Source: Lichenicoccus sp965277665 (lineage in GTDB: Bacteria > Pseudomonadota > Alphaproteobacteria > Acetobacterales > Acetobacteraceae). From it: DNA of 64,000 bases. Made by a program: the position numbers and the translations under genes. Of the stretch, positions 19,693 through 28,202 are shown piece by piece; the first letter of the stretch is position 1, and each line of letters starts with the position of its first letter. Location: positions 1,860,001 through 1,924,000 of the forward strand of contig NZ_OZ255835.1 of the NCBI RefSeq assembly GCF_965277665.1, read 5' to 3'. The notes below the pieces were generated by a model that was given only the letters and a program-made list of their open reading frames with translations, did no database searches and had not been told where the DNA came from.

Positions 19693-20580
19693 TCAGGCCG
19701 GCTTCAGCACCCGCCCCGCGACCGCGTCCAGCTTCGCGACCAGCGCCGGGTCCCGGGCCTCCGCCGGGGTGATCAGCGCGTGGTCGAGCGCGCGGTCGCA
19801 ACCGGCCGGGCACGGTCCGCGCCGTCGGCCGAGCATGGGGATCACCGCGCGCACCAGGTCGCGCGCCTTGAGCGCGTTTGACAGCATCACTTGCACGACC
19901 GCATCGACGGTCACGCTGGCATGGCCGTCGTGCCAGCAATCATAGTCGGTGACCATCGCGACGCTGGCATAGCAAAGCTCTGCCTCGCGGGCGAGCTTGG
20001 CCTCCGGCATGTTGGTCATGCCGATCACCGAGCAGCCCCAGGACCGGTACAGGATGCTCTCCGCGCGGGTGGAGAATTGCGGTCCTTCCATCACCAGGTA
20101 GGTGCCGCCGCGGGTCACCGGCAGGCCCTGCGCCCGCGCCTCGGCCTCCAACACGTCGCCGATGCGCGGGCAGAGCGGGTCGGCCATCGACACATGCGCC
20201 ACCAGCCCGGTCCCGAAGAAGCTCTTCTCGCGGGCGAAGGTGCGGTCGATGAACTGGTCGATGATGACGAAGTGCCCCGGCGGCAACTCCTCCTTCAGCG
20301 ACCCCACCGCGGATAGCGAGACCAATTCGGTGACGCCGGAGCGCTTCAGCGCATCGATGTTGGCGCGGAAGTTCAGCCGGCTCGGCGGGATCCGGTGGCC
20401 ACGCCCGTGCCGCGGCAGGAACACGCAGCGCACGCCATCGAGGCGTCCGAACAGCAGCGCGTCGGATGGCTCGCCCCACGGGGTCTCGACCGTGCGCCAC
20501 TGCTTGTCCTCGAGGCCCGCGATGTCATACAGCCCGGAGCCGCCGATCAGGCCGATGACCGGTTCGATCATGCCGCTCAC
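19693..20580 (-). CDS. mtnP: S-methyl-5'-thioadenosine phosphorylase
   Basis: A 295-residue MTA phosphorylase (PNP/MTAP family). Visible motifs are GLIGGSGLYDI at the N-terminus, the phosphate-site LPRHGRGHRIPPS, YLVMEGPQFSTRAES and the purine-site TDYDCWH. It cleaves methylthioadenosine to adenine and methylthioribose-1-phosphate in methionine salvage. The start may be GTG at 20580 or ATG at 20571 (MIEPVIGLIGG). It follows the cytochrome c1 gene by 4 bp, so it is probably co-transcribed. Confidence 0.95.
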   Translation of the reverse strand: MSGMIEPVIGLIGGSGLYDIAGLEDKQWRTVETPWGEPSDALLFGRLDGVRCVFLPRHGRGHRIPPSRLNFRANIDALKRSGVTELVSLSAVGSLKEELPPGHFVIIDQFIDRTFAREKSFFGTGLVAHVSMADPLCPRIGDVLEAEARAQGLPVTRGGTYLVMEGPQFSTRAESILYRSWGCSVIGMTNMPEAKLAREAELCYASVAMVTDYDCWHDGHASVTVDAVVQVMLSNALKARDLVRAVIPMLGRRRGPCPAGCDRALDHALITPAEARDPALVAKLDAVAGRVLKPA

Positions 20581-20584
20581 TCTC

Positions 20585-21367
20585 TCACCACCTCACATCT
20601 GCCCAGACGCGGCGCTTGAGCACGACGACCAGCCCGAGCAGCAGCGTCAGGTATACCAACACCCGCACGCCGAGGCGCCTTCGCTCCTCCAGGTGCGGCT
20701 GCGCGGCCCAGGCCAGGAAGCTGGTGACGTCGTGCGCCATCTGCGCCGGCGTCGCCTTGGTGCCGTCGGTATAGGTCACGTGCGCGTCGTGCAGCACATC
20801 CGGCATCGCGATCGCATTGCCCGGGACATAGTCGTTGTAGTGCATGCCAGGTCCGAGGGTGACGTTGGCAGGCGTGTCGCGGAAGCCGGTCAAATAGGCC
20901 TGGATGAAGCTCGGTCCGCCCTGGATGGTGGTGGCGAGCCGCGACTGGTCCGGCGGCAGCGCACCGGCATTGGCGGCGCGCGCGGCGGCGGCGTTCGGAT
21001 AGGGCAGCCGGAAACGATCGCCCGGGGTCGCGGCACGCAGCACGATGTTGCCGGTGGCGTCGGTGCCGGCCGGCACCGGCTGCGTGGCTGCGATGTCATG
21101 CACCTGGTCGGCATCCAGCCCGAGCGCCGAGAGGTCGCCATAGGTCATCTGCCTGAGCGAATGGCACGACGCACACACCTGGCTATAGACCGCATAGCCG
21201 CGCTGCACGCCGGCATAGTCGAAACGGCCGGTTGCGCCCTCGAAGCTCCAGGTCTGCGGCGGCACCGGCAGCGCCTGCAGTTGCTGCGCCGCGACCGGAC
21301 GGCTGCACAATGCGGGCGCCAGGACCGCCAGGCCGCAGGCCAGCGCCGCGTTGCCAAGCCGGCGCAT
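20585..21367 (-). CDS. petC: Cytochrome c1 of the bc1 complex
   Basis: A 260-residue cytochrome c1 with a signal peptide (about residues 1-27), haem site CASCH (about residue 68-72), the conserved PNAAAARAANAGALPPDQS and QGGPSFIQAYLTGF, the axial-ligand region with AMPDVL and a C-terminal membrane anchor (VLVYLTLLLGLVVVLKRRV). It carries electrons from the Rieske centre to cytochrome c. The ATG overlaps the cytochrome b stop (TGATG). Confidence 0.95.
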   Translation of the reverse strand: MRRLGNAALACGLAVLAPALCSRPVAAQQLQALPVPPQTWSFEGATGRFDYAGVQRGYAVYSQVCASCHSLRQMTYGDLSALGLDADQVHDIAATQPVPAGTDATGNIVLRAATPGDRFRLPYPNAAAARAANAGALPPDQSRLATTIQGGPSFIQAYLTGFRDTPANVTLGPGMHYNDYVPGNAIAMPDVLHDAHVTYTDGTKATPAQMAHDVTSFLAWAAQPHLEERRRLGVRVLVYLTLLLGLVVVLKRRVWADVRW

Positions 21368-22719
21368 CAGGTCTTCTCCAGCGGCTGCGACACGGCGCCC
21401 CTGGGGATCGCTGGTCCGGCTGCCGGGCGGGGCGTCGGCCGTGGCGGCAGCACCGGCCGGCCGATGCTGTCCGGCAGCGGCAGCGGCGTCTCGATGCTGC
21501 CGAGCAGCGGCAGCAGCACCAGGAAATGCAGGAACCAGTACAGCGTGGCGATGCGCGACAAAGCGAGCCAGATGCCCGCCGGACGGTGCAGGCCGCATAC
21601 CAGCAGCACCCCGAACGCCAGCACCAGCAGGCCCATCGCCGGGCGCAACAGCGGCCGGAAGCGCGCACTGTGCACCGGCGACGTGTCGAGCCAGGGCACC
21701 GCGAACAGCACCAGCACGGAGCCCGCCGACAGCAGCAGGCCACCGAACTGCGACGGCACGGCGCGCAGCACGGCGTAGAACGGCGCGAAATACCATTCCG
21801 GCGTGATGTCCGACGGCGTCGAGTACGGGTTGGCCTCGATATAGTTGCCGGGCTGGGTGAGCCAGCCCGGCAGGTAGAACACCAGCACCGCGAAGGCGAT
21901 CAGGAACAGGCAGACGCCGATCGCATTCTTCGAGGTGTAGTAGGGGTGGAACGGCAGCGTGTCCTGCGGTCCCTTCACCTCGATGCCGAGCGGATTGCCC
22001 GAGCCGGTGACGTGCAGCGCCACCCCATGCAGCACCACGGCGCCCAGGATCAGGCAGCCGAGCACGCAATGCAGCGCGTAGTAGCGGTGCAGCGCGGCAT
22101 CGCCGATGGCGTCGCCGCCTTGCAGCCAGACCGCCAGCGGATGCCCGATGCCGGGGAATGACGAGATCGCGCCGGAGACGACGCTCGCCCCCCAGTAGCT
22201 CATCTGGCCCCAGGGCAGCACGTAGCCGGCGAACGCTGTCACCATCGCCAGCACCAGCAGCAGCATGCCGGTCAGCCAGAGCACCTCGCGCGGCGCCTTG
22301 TACGAGCCATAATACAGCGAGCGGAAGGTGTGCCCGTAGAGCGCCACGAAGAACATGCTGACGCCGGCCATGTGCGTCGAGCGGATGACCCAGCCGCTGC
22401 TGACCTGGCGGTCGATCGTCTCGACGCTGGCGAACGCGCCCGCCGCGGTCGGGGTGTAGTTGATAGCGAGGAAGATGCCGGTGAGGATCAGCGCCGCCAG
22501 CGCCACGGTCGCCAGCGCACCGAAGTTCCACAGATAGTTGAGGTTGCGCGGGGTCGGATAGACCACGTATTCGCGCCGAAAGCCGCTGATCACCGGCAGC
22601 CGTCGGTCGAGCCAGCGGGAGAACGGTCCGTAGCCCTGCGGCAGCCCGGATGCGACATCGGATGGGGATGCGGCCGGGTCGGCGTTGGAAACTGTCTCAC
22701 CGTGCAGCGATCCGGCCAT
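21367..22719 (-). CDS. petB: Cytochrome b of the bc1 complex
   Basis: A 450-residue multispanning cytochrome b. Haem-ligand helices are visible (RSTHMAGVSMFFVALYGHTF; RYYALHCVLGCLILGAVVLH), as are the Qo-site loop GYVLPWGQMSYWGA and PEWYF. The start MAGSLHGETVSN at 22719 is preferred over longer in-frame options without homology. The usual first gene of the operon, the Rieske protein, is not upstream: the next gene is divergent hemF after 161 bp. Confidence 0.95.
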   Translation of the reverse strand: MAGSLHGETVSNADPAASPSDVASGLPQGYGPFSRWLDRRLPVISGFRREYVVYPTPRNLNYLWNFGALATVALAALILTGIFLAINYTPTAAGAFASVETIDRQVSSGWVIRSTHMAGVSMFFVALYGHTFRSLYYGSYKAPREVLWLTGMLLLVLAMVTAFAGYVLPWGQMSYWGASVVSGAISSFPGIGHPLAVWLQGGDAIGDAALHRYYALHCVLGCLILGAVVLHGVALHVTGSGNPLGIEVKGPQDTLPFHPYYTSKNAIGVCLFLIAFAVLVFYLPGWLTQPGNYIEANPYSTPSDITPEWYFAPFYAVLRAVPSQFGGLLLSAGSVLVLFAVPWLDTSPVHSARFRPLLRPAMGLLVLAFGVLLVCGLHRPAGIWLALSRIATLYWFLHFLVLLPLLGSIETPLPLPDSIGRPVLPPRPTPRPAAGPAIPRGAVSQPLEKT

Positions 22720-22880
22720 CCTGGGGTCCTTCAGCCTGTCACCCGCCCGGGCGCCAACCACCGCCGTTCCGCGCGCCTGCCCCGGCAGGCTGGAGCGTTC
22801 GCACATTCCTACGCCGCGGCACATTACGGGCGCCGCCAGGGCGCTGCAACTGGCCGGGGATTGCGCTAAGACAGCGCCGC

Positions 22881-23822
22881 ATGAGCACGCCACCGAGCCC
22901 TGTCGCCGCCTGCACCGCCGGAACCTCGCCACGGCGTCCCCCGCATGACGCGCTGCGCGGTGACGCCCAGGCCTGGTTCGAGAGCCTGCGCGACCGCATC
23001 TGCGGCGCTTTCGAGGCGGTCGAGGATGCCGATTCCGGATCCGATCAGCCAGCGGGACGCTTCGCGCGTACCGCCTGGACCCGGCCCGAAGATGGTTCCC
23101 TCGAAGGCGGGGGCCCGCTCGAAGGCGGCGGCGGCGTGATCAGCCTGATGCGCGGCCGCGTTTTCGAAAAGGTGGGAGTCAACGTCTCCACCGTGCAGGG
23201 CGAGTTCAGCCCGGAGTTCCGCGCCTCGATCCCCGGCGCCGCCGAGGACCCGCGCTTCTGGGCGTCCGGCATCAGCCTGGTGGCGCACCCGCGCAGCCCG
23301 CTGGTGCCGGCGGCGCACTTCAACACGCGCATGCTGGTGACCACGCGCGGCTGGTTCGGCGGCGGCGGCGACATCACCCCGATGTTTCCGCACAGCGTTG
23401 CGGCGCAGGCGGATGCGCAGCGCTTCCATGCCGCGTTGCGTGCCGCCTGCGATGCGCACGATCCGGCCTACTACCCGCGCTTCAAGGAATGGTGCGACCG
23501 CTACTTCTTCCTGCCGCACCGCAACGAGCCGCGCGGGCTCGGCGGCATCTTCTTTGACCACCACGCGACCGCCGACGCGGCTGCGGACTTCGCCTTCACC
23601 CGCGATGTCGGCGAGGCGTTCCTGTCGGTCTATCCGCGGATCGTGGCCGACCGCATGCACCAGCCATGGACGGCGGCCGACCGCGAACAGCAGCTGGTCC
23701 GGCGCGGACGCTATGTCGAGTTCAACCTGATCCACGACCGCGGCACGCTGTTCGGCCTGAAGACCGGCGGCAATGTCGACGCGATCCTGATGAGCCTGCC
23801 GCCCGAGGTGCGCTGGCCGTAA
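22881..23822 (+). CDS. hemF: Coproporphyrinogen III oxidase, oxygen-dependent
   Basis: A 313-residue HemF. Signatures include GVNVSTVQGEFS, FNTRMLVTTRGWFGGGGDIT, FKEWCDRYFFLPHRNE, RGLGGIFFDHH and YVEFNLIHDRGTLFGLKTGG. It converts coproporphyrinogen III to protoporphyrinogen IX with O2 in haem synthesis. It is divergent from the cytochrome b gene, a sensible haem/cytochrome neighbourhood. ATG at 22881. Confidence 0.97.
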   Translation: MSTPPSPVAACTAGTSPRRPPHDALRGDAQAWFESLRDRICGAFEAVEDADSGSDQPAGRFARTAWTRPEDGSLEGGGPLEGGGGVISLMRGRVFEKVGVNVSTVQGEFSPEFRASIPGAAEDPRFWASGISLVAHPRSPLVPAAHFNTRMLVTTRGWFGGGGDITPMFPHSVAAQADAQRFHAALRAACDAHDPAYYPRFKEWCDRYFFLPHRNEPRGLGGIFFDHHATADAAADFAFTRDVGEAFLSVYPRIVADRMHQPWTAADREQQLVRRGRYVEFNLIHDRGTLFGLKTGGNVDAILMSLPPEVRWP

Positions 23823-23895
23823 TCGGACGCCACGCGAAGGCGTGGTTTTGGCGCCGCCGGGGTTCTCCTGTATGCACCTGTCATGACACGACGGA

Positions 23896-25065
23896 ATGCG
23901 CCTGGTTGACCCAGTTCGGACATCCGGCATGACCAGCGGCATGAACCGCGGCATGTCGGGCCTGGACCGGCGGTCTCTGCTTCGAGGCATGGGCGCCGCC
24001 TGTGCCGGTCTTGTCGCCGGAACCGCGCTCGACGAGGCGCGCGCGCACGGCGCGGTGTCCCACGCCCTGCTCCAGAGCAACACCGCAGGCGCCCATGCCG
24101 GCGGCACCATGCCGACCCTGAACGAACCTGCGATGATGGTGGCCGGCCCCTCGACCTCGCCAGCCGCCAGCCTGGCCCGGATGCTGGCACCGCTGCTCTC
24201 GGATGCCCTGCACTCGCGGCCGGTGGCGGTGTCTGCGATCGGCGGCCGCGACGGTGTCACCGGAGCCAACGCCTTCGAGGCGCTGACCAATCCGGACGGC
24301 GCCACCGCCCTGCTGGTGCCGGGGGCCGCCTGCATGGCGTGGCTCGCCGGCGACCCGCGGGTGCATTTCGATGCCGGACGCTGGGTGCCCGCGCTGACCG
24401 ATTTCGGCTCGGGGGCGCTGCTCGCCCGCTCCCGCGATCGCGCGGCCGGCAGGGTGGCGGATGCTCCGCTGCGCGTCGCCGCCTCCACGGCGGCCGGTCC
24501 GGAGCTCGCCGCACTGCTCGGGCTGAGCCTGCTCGGCATCCATGCGGTGCCGGTCTTCGGCCTGGCCGAGTACGAGGATGCGATGGCGGCGTTCGCGGCC
24601 CGGCGGGTGGACGCGATCCTGCTCACCGGCAGCAACGTCCCGGACCGGGTGCAGGCGCTGGCGGCCGCCGGGCTGCGGCCGATCTTCTCGCTGGGTGTGG
24701 ATGGCGGCGGCGAGCGTGATCCGGCACTGGCGGCACTCCCAAGCCTGCCCGAGCTGCGCCGGGCGGCGCCGGGGAGCGAGCCGGGCCTGCTCGAGGCCTG
24801 GAACGCCACCGCCGCCGCCGCCCGGCTGCATGCCGCCGTGGTGTTGCCGCAGCTCACGCCGGCCGCCCTGGTCGCACAATGGCGCGGCGCCTGCCGCACG
24901 GCGATCCTCGCTCCCGCCGCCGCCGGCGCCCGGAATGCGGAACAGCTCACCCTGCTGCCGGCGCCCGACTGCGTCGCGGCGCTGGCCACCATGGTCGCGG
25001 ACGAGAACACCCTGCTGGCGTTGCGGCGCTGGCTGGCCAGCCGCACCGACTGGCGTCCGGCCTGA
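23896..25065 (+). CDS. Tat-exported TctC/Bug-like binding protein, orphan
   Basis: A 389-residue protein with a twin-arginine signal (DRRSLLRGMGAACAGLVAG, about residues 24-42). The mature part resembles tripartite-tricarboxylate (TctC/Bug) solute receptors: SPAASLARMLAPLLSDAL, then AIGGRDGVTGANAFEAL and DGATALLVPGA, and a later YEDAMAAFAARRVDAILL. No TctA/TctB transporter genes are nearby. Match to the family is moderate; ligand unknown. Several in-frame ATGs (23896, 23929, 23941, 23953) are possible starts. Confidence 0.65.
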   Translation: MRLVDPVRTSGMTSGMNRGMSGLDRRSLLRGMGAACAGLVAGTALDEARAHGAVSHALLQSNTAGAHAGGTMPTLNEPAMMVAGPSTSPAASLARMLAPLLSDALHSRPVAVSAIGGRDGVTGANAFEALTNPDGATALLVPGAACMAWLAGDPRVHFDAGRWVPALTDFGSGALLARSRDRAAGRVADAPLRVAASTAAGPELAALLGLSLLGIHAVPVFGLAEYEDAMAAFAARRVDAILLTGSNVPDRVQALAAAGLRPIFSLGVDGGGERDPALAALPSLPELRRAAPGSEPGLLEAWNATAAAARLHAAVVLPQLTPAALVAQWRGACRTAILAPAAAGARNAEQLTLLPAPDCVAALATMVADENTLLALRRWLASRTDWRPA

Positions 25066-25089
25066 CCGGCGGCCTCCCAGCTTCAGAGT

Positions 25090-26313
25090 GTGGCCTTGAG
25101 ATACGAGTTCTGCATCATCGGCGGCGGCATCGTCGGCCTGGCTGCGGCGCGTGCGTTGAGCCGCAGGCATCCCGGCGCCGGCATCCTGGTGCTGGAAAAG
25201 GAGGCCGGCTTCGCTGTCCACCAGACCGGGCACAATAGCGGCGTCATCCATGCCGGCCTGTACTACAAACCCGGCAGCCTGAAGGCGGTGCTGTGCAAGC
25301 AGGGCGCGGATGCCACCCGGGCCTTCTGCGAGCAGCACGCCATCCCGTACGAGACGCGCGGCAAGCTGGTGGTGGCCACCAGCGAGTTTGAGCGCGGCCG
25401 GATGGACCGCCTCGCGGAGACCGCGCGCGAGAACGGCATCTCGATCGAGCTGCTCGACGCGCAGGAACTGCGCCGGCGCGAACCGAATGTTGCCGGCATC
25501 GGCGCCATCCTGTCGCCGATGAGCGGCATCGTCGATTACCGGCGGATCTGCCAGGCGATCGCCTCGGAACTGCGCGAGGCGGGGGCCGTGCTGCGCACCG
25601 GCGTACGGGTGACGCGCATACGCGAGAGCGGCAACGAGGTGGAGATCGTCGGCAATGTCGGCGGCCCGGGCGCCGGGCGAGACAGCGAGAGCTGGGGCTG
25701 CTCGCGCCTGATCGTCTGTGCCGGGCTGCAATCGGACCGGCTGGCGCGCGAGGCCGGCCTGGCGATCCAGCACCGGATCGTGCCGTTCCGTGGCGAATAC
25801 TATGCGATCCGGGCGGAGAAGCGGGCCATCGTGCACCACATGATCTACCCGGTGCCGGACCCGGCGCTGCCGTTCCTGGGCATCCACCTCACGCCGATGA
25901 TCGACGGCCGGCTCACCGTTGGCCCCAACGCCGTGCTCGGGATGGCGCGCGAGGGCTACCCGCGCCTGTCGGTGGCGCCGCGCGACCTCGCCGACACCCT
26001 GGCCTTCCCGGGGTTCTGGAAGCTGGCGCGTCGCGACTGGCGCTCGGGCCTGTCGGAGCTGGGCCGCAGCCTGTCGCGACGGCGCTACCTGGCCGAGTGC
26101 CGGCGCTACGCGCCCGGGCTGGAACTTGCCGACCTGACCCCGATGCCGGCCGGCATCCGGGCGCAGGCGGTGCTGCGGGATGGCAGCATGGTGCAGGATT
26201 TCCTGTTCCTGCAGACGCCGCGCATGCTGCATGTGTGCAACGCGCCCTCGCCGGCGGCGACCTCCGCCCTGCCGATCGGCGAGATGATCGCGGATCGCGC
26301 AACGGCCGCCTGA
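25090..26313 (+). CDS. lhgO: L-2-hydroxyglutarate oxidase
   Basis: A 407-residue FAD-dependent oxidase of the DAO fold. The dinucleotide motif IIGGGIVGLAAARAL starts near residue 9, followed by the family signatures QTGHNSGVIHAGLYYKPGS and VPFRGEYY, and C-terminal GIRAQAVLRDG with MLHVCNAPSPAATSALPIG. It oxidises L-2-hydroxyglutarate to 2-oxoglutarate, passing electrons to oxygen or the quinone pool. The start is GTG at 25090, 24 bp after the upstream stop. Confidence 0.93.
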   Translation: MALRYEFCIIGGGIVGLAAARALSRRHPGAGILVLEKEAGFAVHQTGHNSGVIHAGLYYKPGSLKAVLCKQGADATRAFCEQHAIPYETRGKLVVATSEFERGRMDRLAETARENGISIELLDAQELRRREPNVAGIGAILSPMSGIVDYRRICQAIASELREAGAVLRTGVRVTRIRESGNEVEIVGNVGGPGAGRDSESWGCSRLIVCAGLQSDRLAREAGLAIQHRIVPFRGEYYAIRAEKRAIVHHMIYPVPDPALPFLGIHLTPMIDGRLTVGPNAVLGMAREGYPRLSVAPRDLADTLAFPGFWKLARRDWRSGLSELGRSLSRRRYLAECRRYAPGLELADLTPMPAGIRAQAVLRDGSMVQDFLFLQTPRMLHVCNAPSPAATSALPIGEMIADRATAA

Positions 26314-26511
26314 CGGTCCGGCCGCCGACGCCGACACGCCGTCGATGGTTTCGTTACGCTACAGCAACCGCAAGGATGCCGGTTCCGCAAGAGCCGTGAC
26401 CGGGCAAGCACCTTTCCAACAAGCAAGCGACCGCCGACATGGCGCGGCTGACAGAACAATACGCTATCAGCATGAACACCAACGGTGGCCGTCAGCCTGG
26501 TCCGGGGTCAT

Positions 26512-26760
26512 TCAGTGCACGAGTGTCGGCATCATCTCGTGCTGGCGAATGGCGGCAAAGGCGACCTCGCAATCGTCGGCGAGGGCCATGGGCGTGCCGT
26601 CTGCGGCGTGAATTGCAAAGGCGGCCTCGCCATCGACCGTCACCGACTTCACGTAGGCCACCTGCGACATGCCGAGCATCTGCAACTGCTGTTCGGACAG
26701 GTGGCGGATATCCACCAGTGTTACCGCCTCTGGTACGGCCTGATCGCTGATCGTGCGCAT
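26512..26760 (-). CDS. DUF1150 family protein
   Basis: An 82-residue protein matching DUF1150: LQMLGMSQVAYVKSV, AAFAIHAADGTPMALADD and AFAAIRQHEMMP. In alphaproteobacteria this family commonly follows a small heat-shock gene, as here. ATG 26760 has AAGGA seven bases upstream; the ATG at 26766 is too close to that site. Function unknown. Confidence 0.85.
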   Translation of the reverse strand: MRTISDQAVPEAVTLVDIRHLSEQQLQMLGMSQVAYVKSVTVDGEAAFAIHAADGTPMALADDCEVAFAAIRQHEMMPTLVH

Positions 26761-26917
26761 GAGCATGTCCTTCACCAGCGGGCGAACAACCCTGTGGGGC
26801 AACGCAGGCCCTCGGATCGGATTGTGTCCCGCCTGCACCACGAAGCGGATGCAGATCCGATCGGACCCGCGAATTGTGTCAATTTGACGAAGCGGAGCCT
26901 GATCCGCGTCTTAGACT

Positions 26918-27415
26918 TCAGTCATCTATGGCGACGTTCCGGACCCGGGCCGGACGCGTCGCCGGCGGTGCGAGGGTGCTGCCGGACTTGCCGCCGCCGC
27001 CATTCGCCCCCTTGGAAATCTCGATGCGCTTGACGCGCACCTCAGGTTGCGGCCGCACCAGATCGATGTGCAGCAGGCCGCTATCGAGCCATGCGCCACT
27101 GATGTCGATGCCTTCCGCCAGCACGAAAGCCCTCTGGAACTGCCGGGCGGCGATTCCGCGATGCAGGAACACCCGCCCCTGCGTGTCGTCATTCTGACGA
27201 CCACGTATTACCAACTGGTTATCTTCCTGCGTAATCTGCAGGTCATCCATCGAGAATCCGGCGACGGCGAGCGTGATGCGCAGGCCCGTCTGGCTGATCT
27301 GCTCGATATTGTAGGGCGGGTAGCCCTCGGAGGAGGTCTTGCTGGCCCGCTCGAGCATCTGCTCGAGATGGTCGAAGCCCAGGAACAGCGGGGACGTGAA
27401 GAGCCGGCCTGACAT
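26918..27415 (-). CDS. Small heat-shock protein, Hsp20/IbpA family
   Basis: A 165-residue Hsp20. N-terminal MSGRLFTSPLFLGFDHLEQ and PPYNIEQ resemble IbpA; the alpha-crystallin domain includes LAVAGFSMDDLQITQEDNQL and IAARQFQRAFVLAEGI. The C-terminal tail is longer than usual (GANGGGGKSGSTLAPPATRP). It acts as an ATP-independent holdase. A strong GGAGGAGG site precedes the ATG at 27415, and a heat-shock promoter lies upstream. DUF1150 follows in the same direction. Confidence 0.92.
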   Translation of the reverse strand: MSGRLFTSPLFLGFDHLEQMLERASKTSSEGYPPYNIEQISQTGLRITLAVAGFSMDDLQITQEDNQLVIRGRQNDDTQGRVFLHRGIAARQFQRAFVLAEGIDISGAWLDSGLLHIDLVRPQPEVRVKRIEISKGANGGGGKSGSTLAPPATRPARVRNVAIDD

Positions 27416-27492
27416 CGAGCCTCCTCCTTCGAGCGAGACGGATCTGGAGCGAAACAACTCCCGGGACCCAGTTCGGCATCCCGCTATACAGG

Positions 27493-27520
27493 ATATGGGC
27501 GCGGGCGCTGCACAAGCAAG
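27493..27520 (-). promoter_or_regulatory. Heat-shock (sigma-32 type) promoter of hsp20
   Basis: On the minus strand CTTGCTT (27514-27520) and CCCATAT (27493-27499) are 14 bases apart, close to CTTGAAA-N13/14-CCCATNT. A start near 27486 leaves a leader of about 70 bases. In that leader a TCGCTCC segment could pair with part of the GGAGGAGG ribosome site, so a thermosensor leader is conceivable. Confidence 0.55.
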
Positions 27521-27549
27521 CAGGAAGGGAAATCCTGCGGTGCGGGTGG

Positions 27550-27609
27550 CACCCTTGGCCTCGCCCCGCCACCCTTGGCCTCGCGCCGCCACCCTTGGCC
27601 TCGCGCCGG
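27550..27609. repeat. Three 20-bp tandem repeats upstream of def
   Basis: CACCCTTGGCCTCGCCCCGC is followed by two near-identical units (27570-27589, 27590-27609) differing at one or two positions. The last unit ends in the ribosome-binding region of def. No coding role is seen. Confidence 0.92.
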
Positions 27610-27620
27610 AGGGCCGCTAC

Positions 27621-28199
27621 ATGCGGCGCATGAACGAGCCCACGTCAGTATCGTCCGAGTTCGGCCCGGCGGGGACCGGAGTTCTGCCGGCGACGATCCT
27701 GATCGCGCCGCAGGCGATCCTGCGTCAGAAGACGCGCCGGGTGCGGCCGGAGGACGTCGCCGGCATACGCGGCCTGCTCGATGGCATGTTCGCCGCGATG
27801 TACGCCGCCCCCGGCATCGGGCTGGCGGCGCCGCAGATCGGCGTCGGGCTGCGCTTCGCCGTTCTCGATCTCATGGAGCAGGACCGGCCGGCACCGCTCA
27901 TCCTGATCAACCCGGAGATCATCGCCGCCAGCACGTCGACGGTGGCCCGCGAGGAAGGCTGCCTGTCGCTGCCCGGCCAGTATGCCGAGGTGGTGCGTCC
28001 GGAGCGGGTCAGGGTGCGCTACCAGGACCTCGACGGCGCCCGGCACGAGATCGACGCCGACGGACTGTTCGCCACCTGCCTGCAGCACGAGATCGACCAT
28101 CTCGACGGGATCCTGTTCGTCGACCACATCTCCGCGCTGAAGCGGAACATGCTGATGCGCCGCCTCGCCAAGGAACAGAAGATCAAGGCGGGCGCGTAA
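27621..28199 (+). CDS. def: Peptide deformylase
   Basis: A 192-residue deformylase with all three metal/active-site motifs: GIGLAAPQ, EEGCLSLP and QHEIDHLDG. It removes the formyl group from nascent polypeptides. ATG 27621 has GGAGG nine bases upstream; a second ATG lies at 27630. Directly followed by fmt (3-bp gap), the standard def-fmt pair. Confidence 0.97.
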   Translation: MRRMNEPTSVSSEFGPAGTGVLPATILIAPQAILRQKTRRVRPEDVAGIRGLLDGMFAAMYAAPGIGLAAPQIGVGLRFAVLDLMEQDRPAPLILINPEIIAASTSTVAREEGCLSLPGQYAEVVRPERVRVRYQDLDGARHEIDADGLFATCLQHEIDHLDGILFVDHISALKRNMLMRRLAKEQKIKAGA

Positions 28200-28202
28200 G
28201 CC

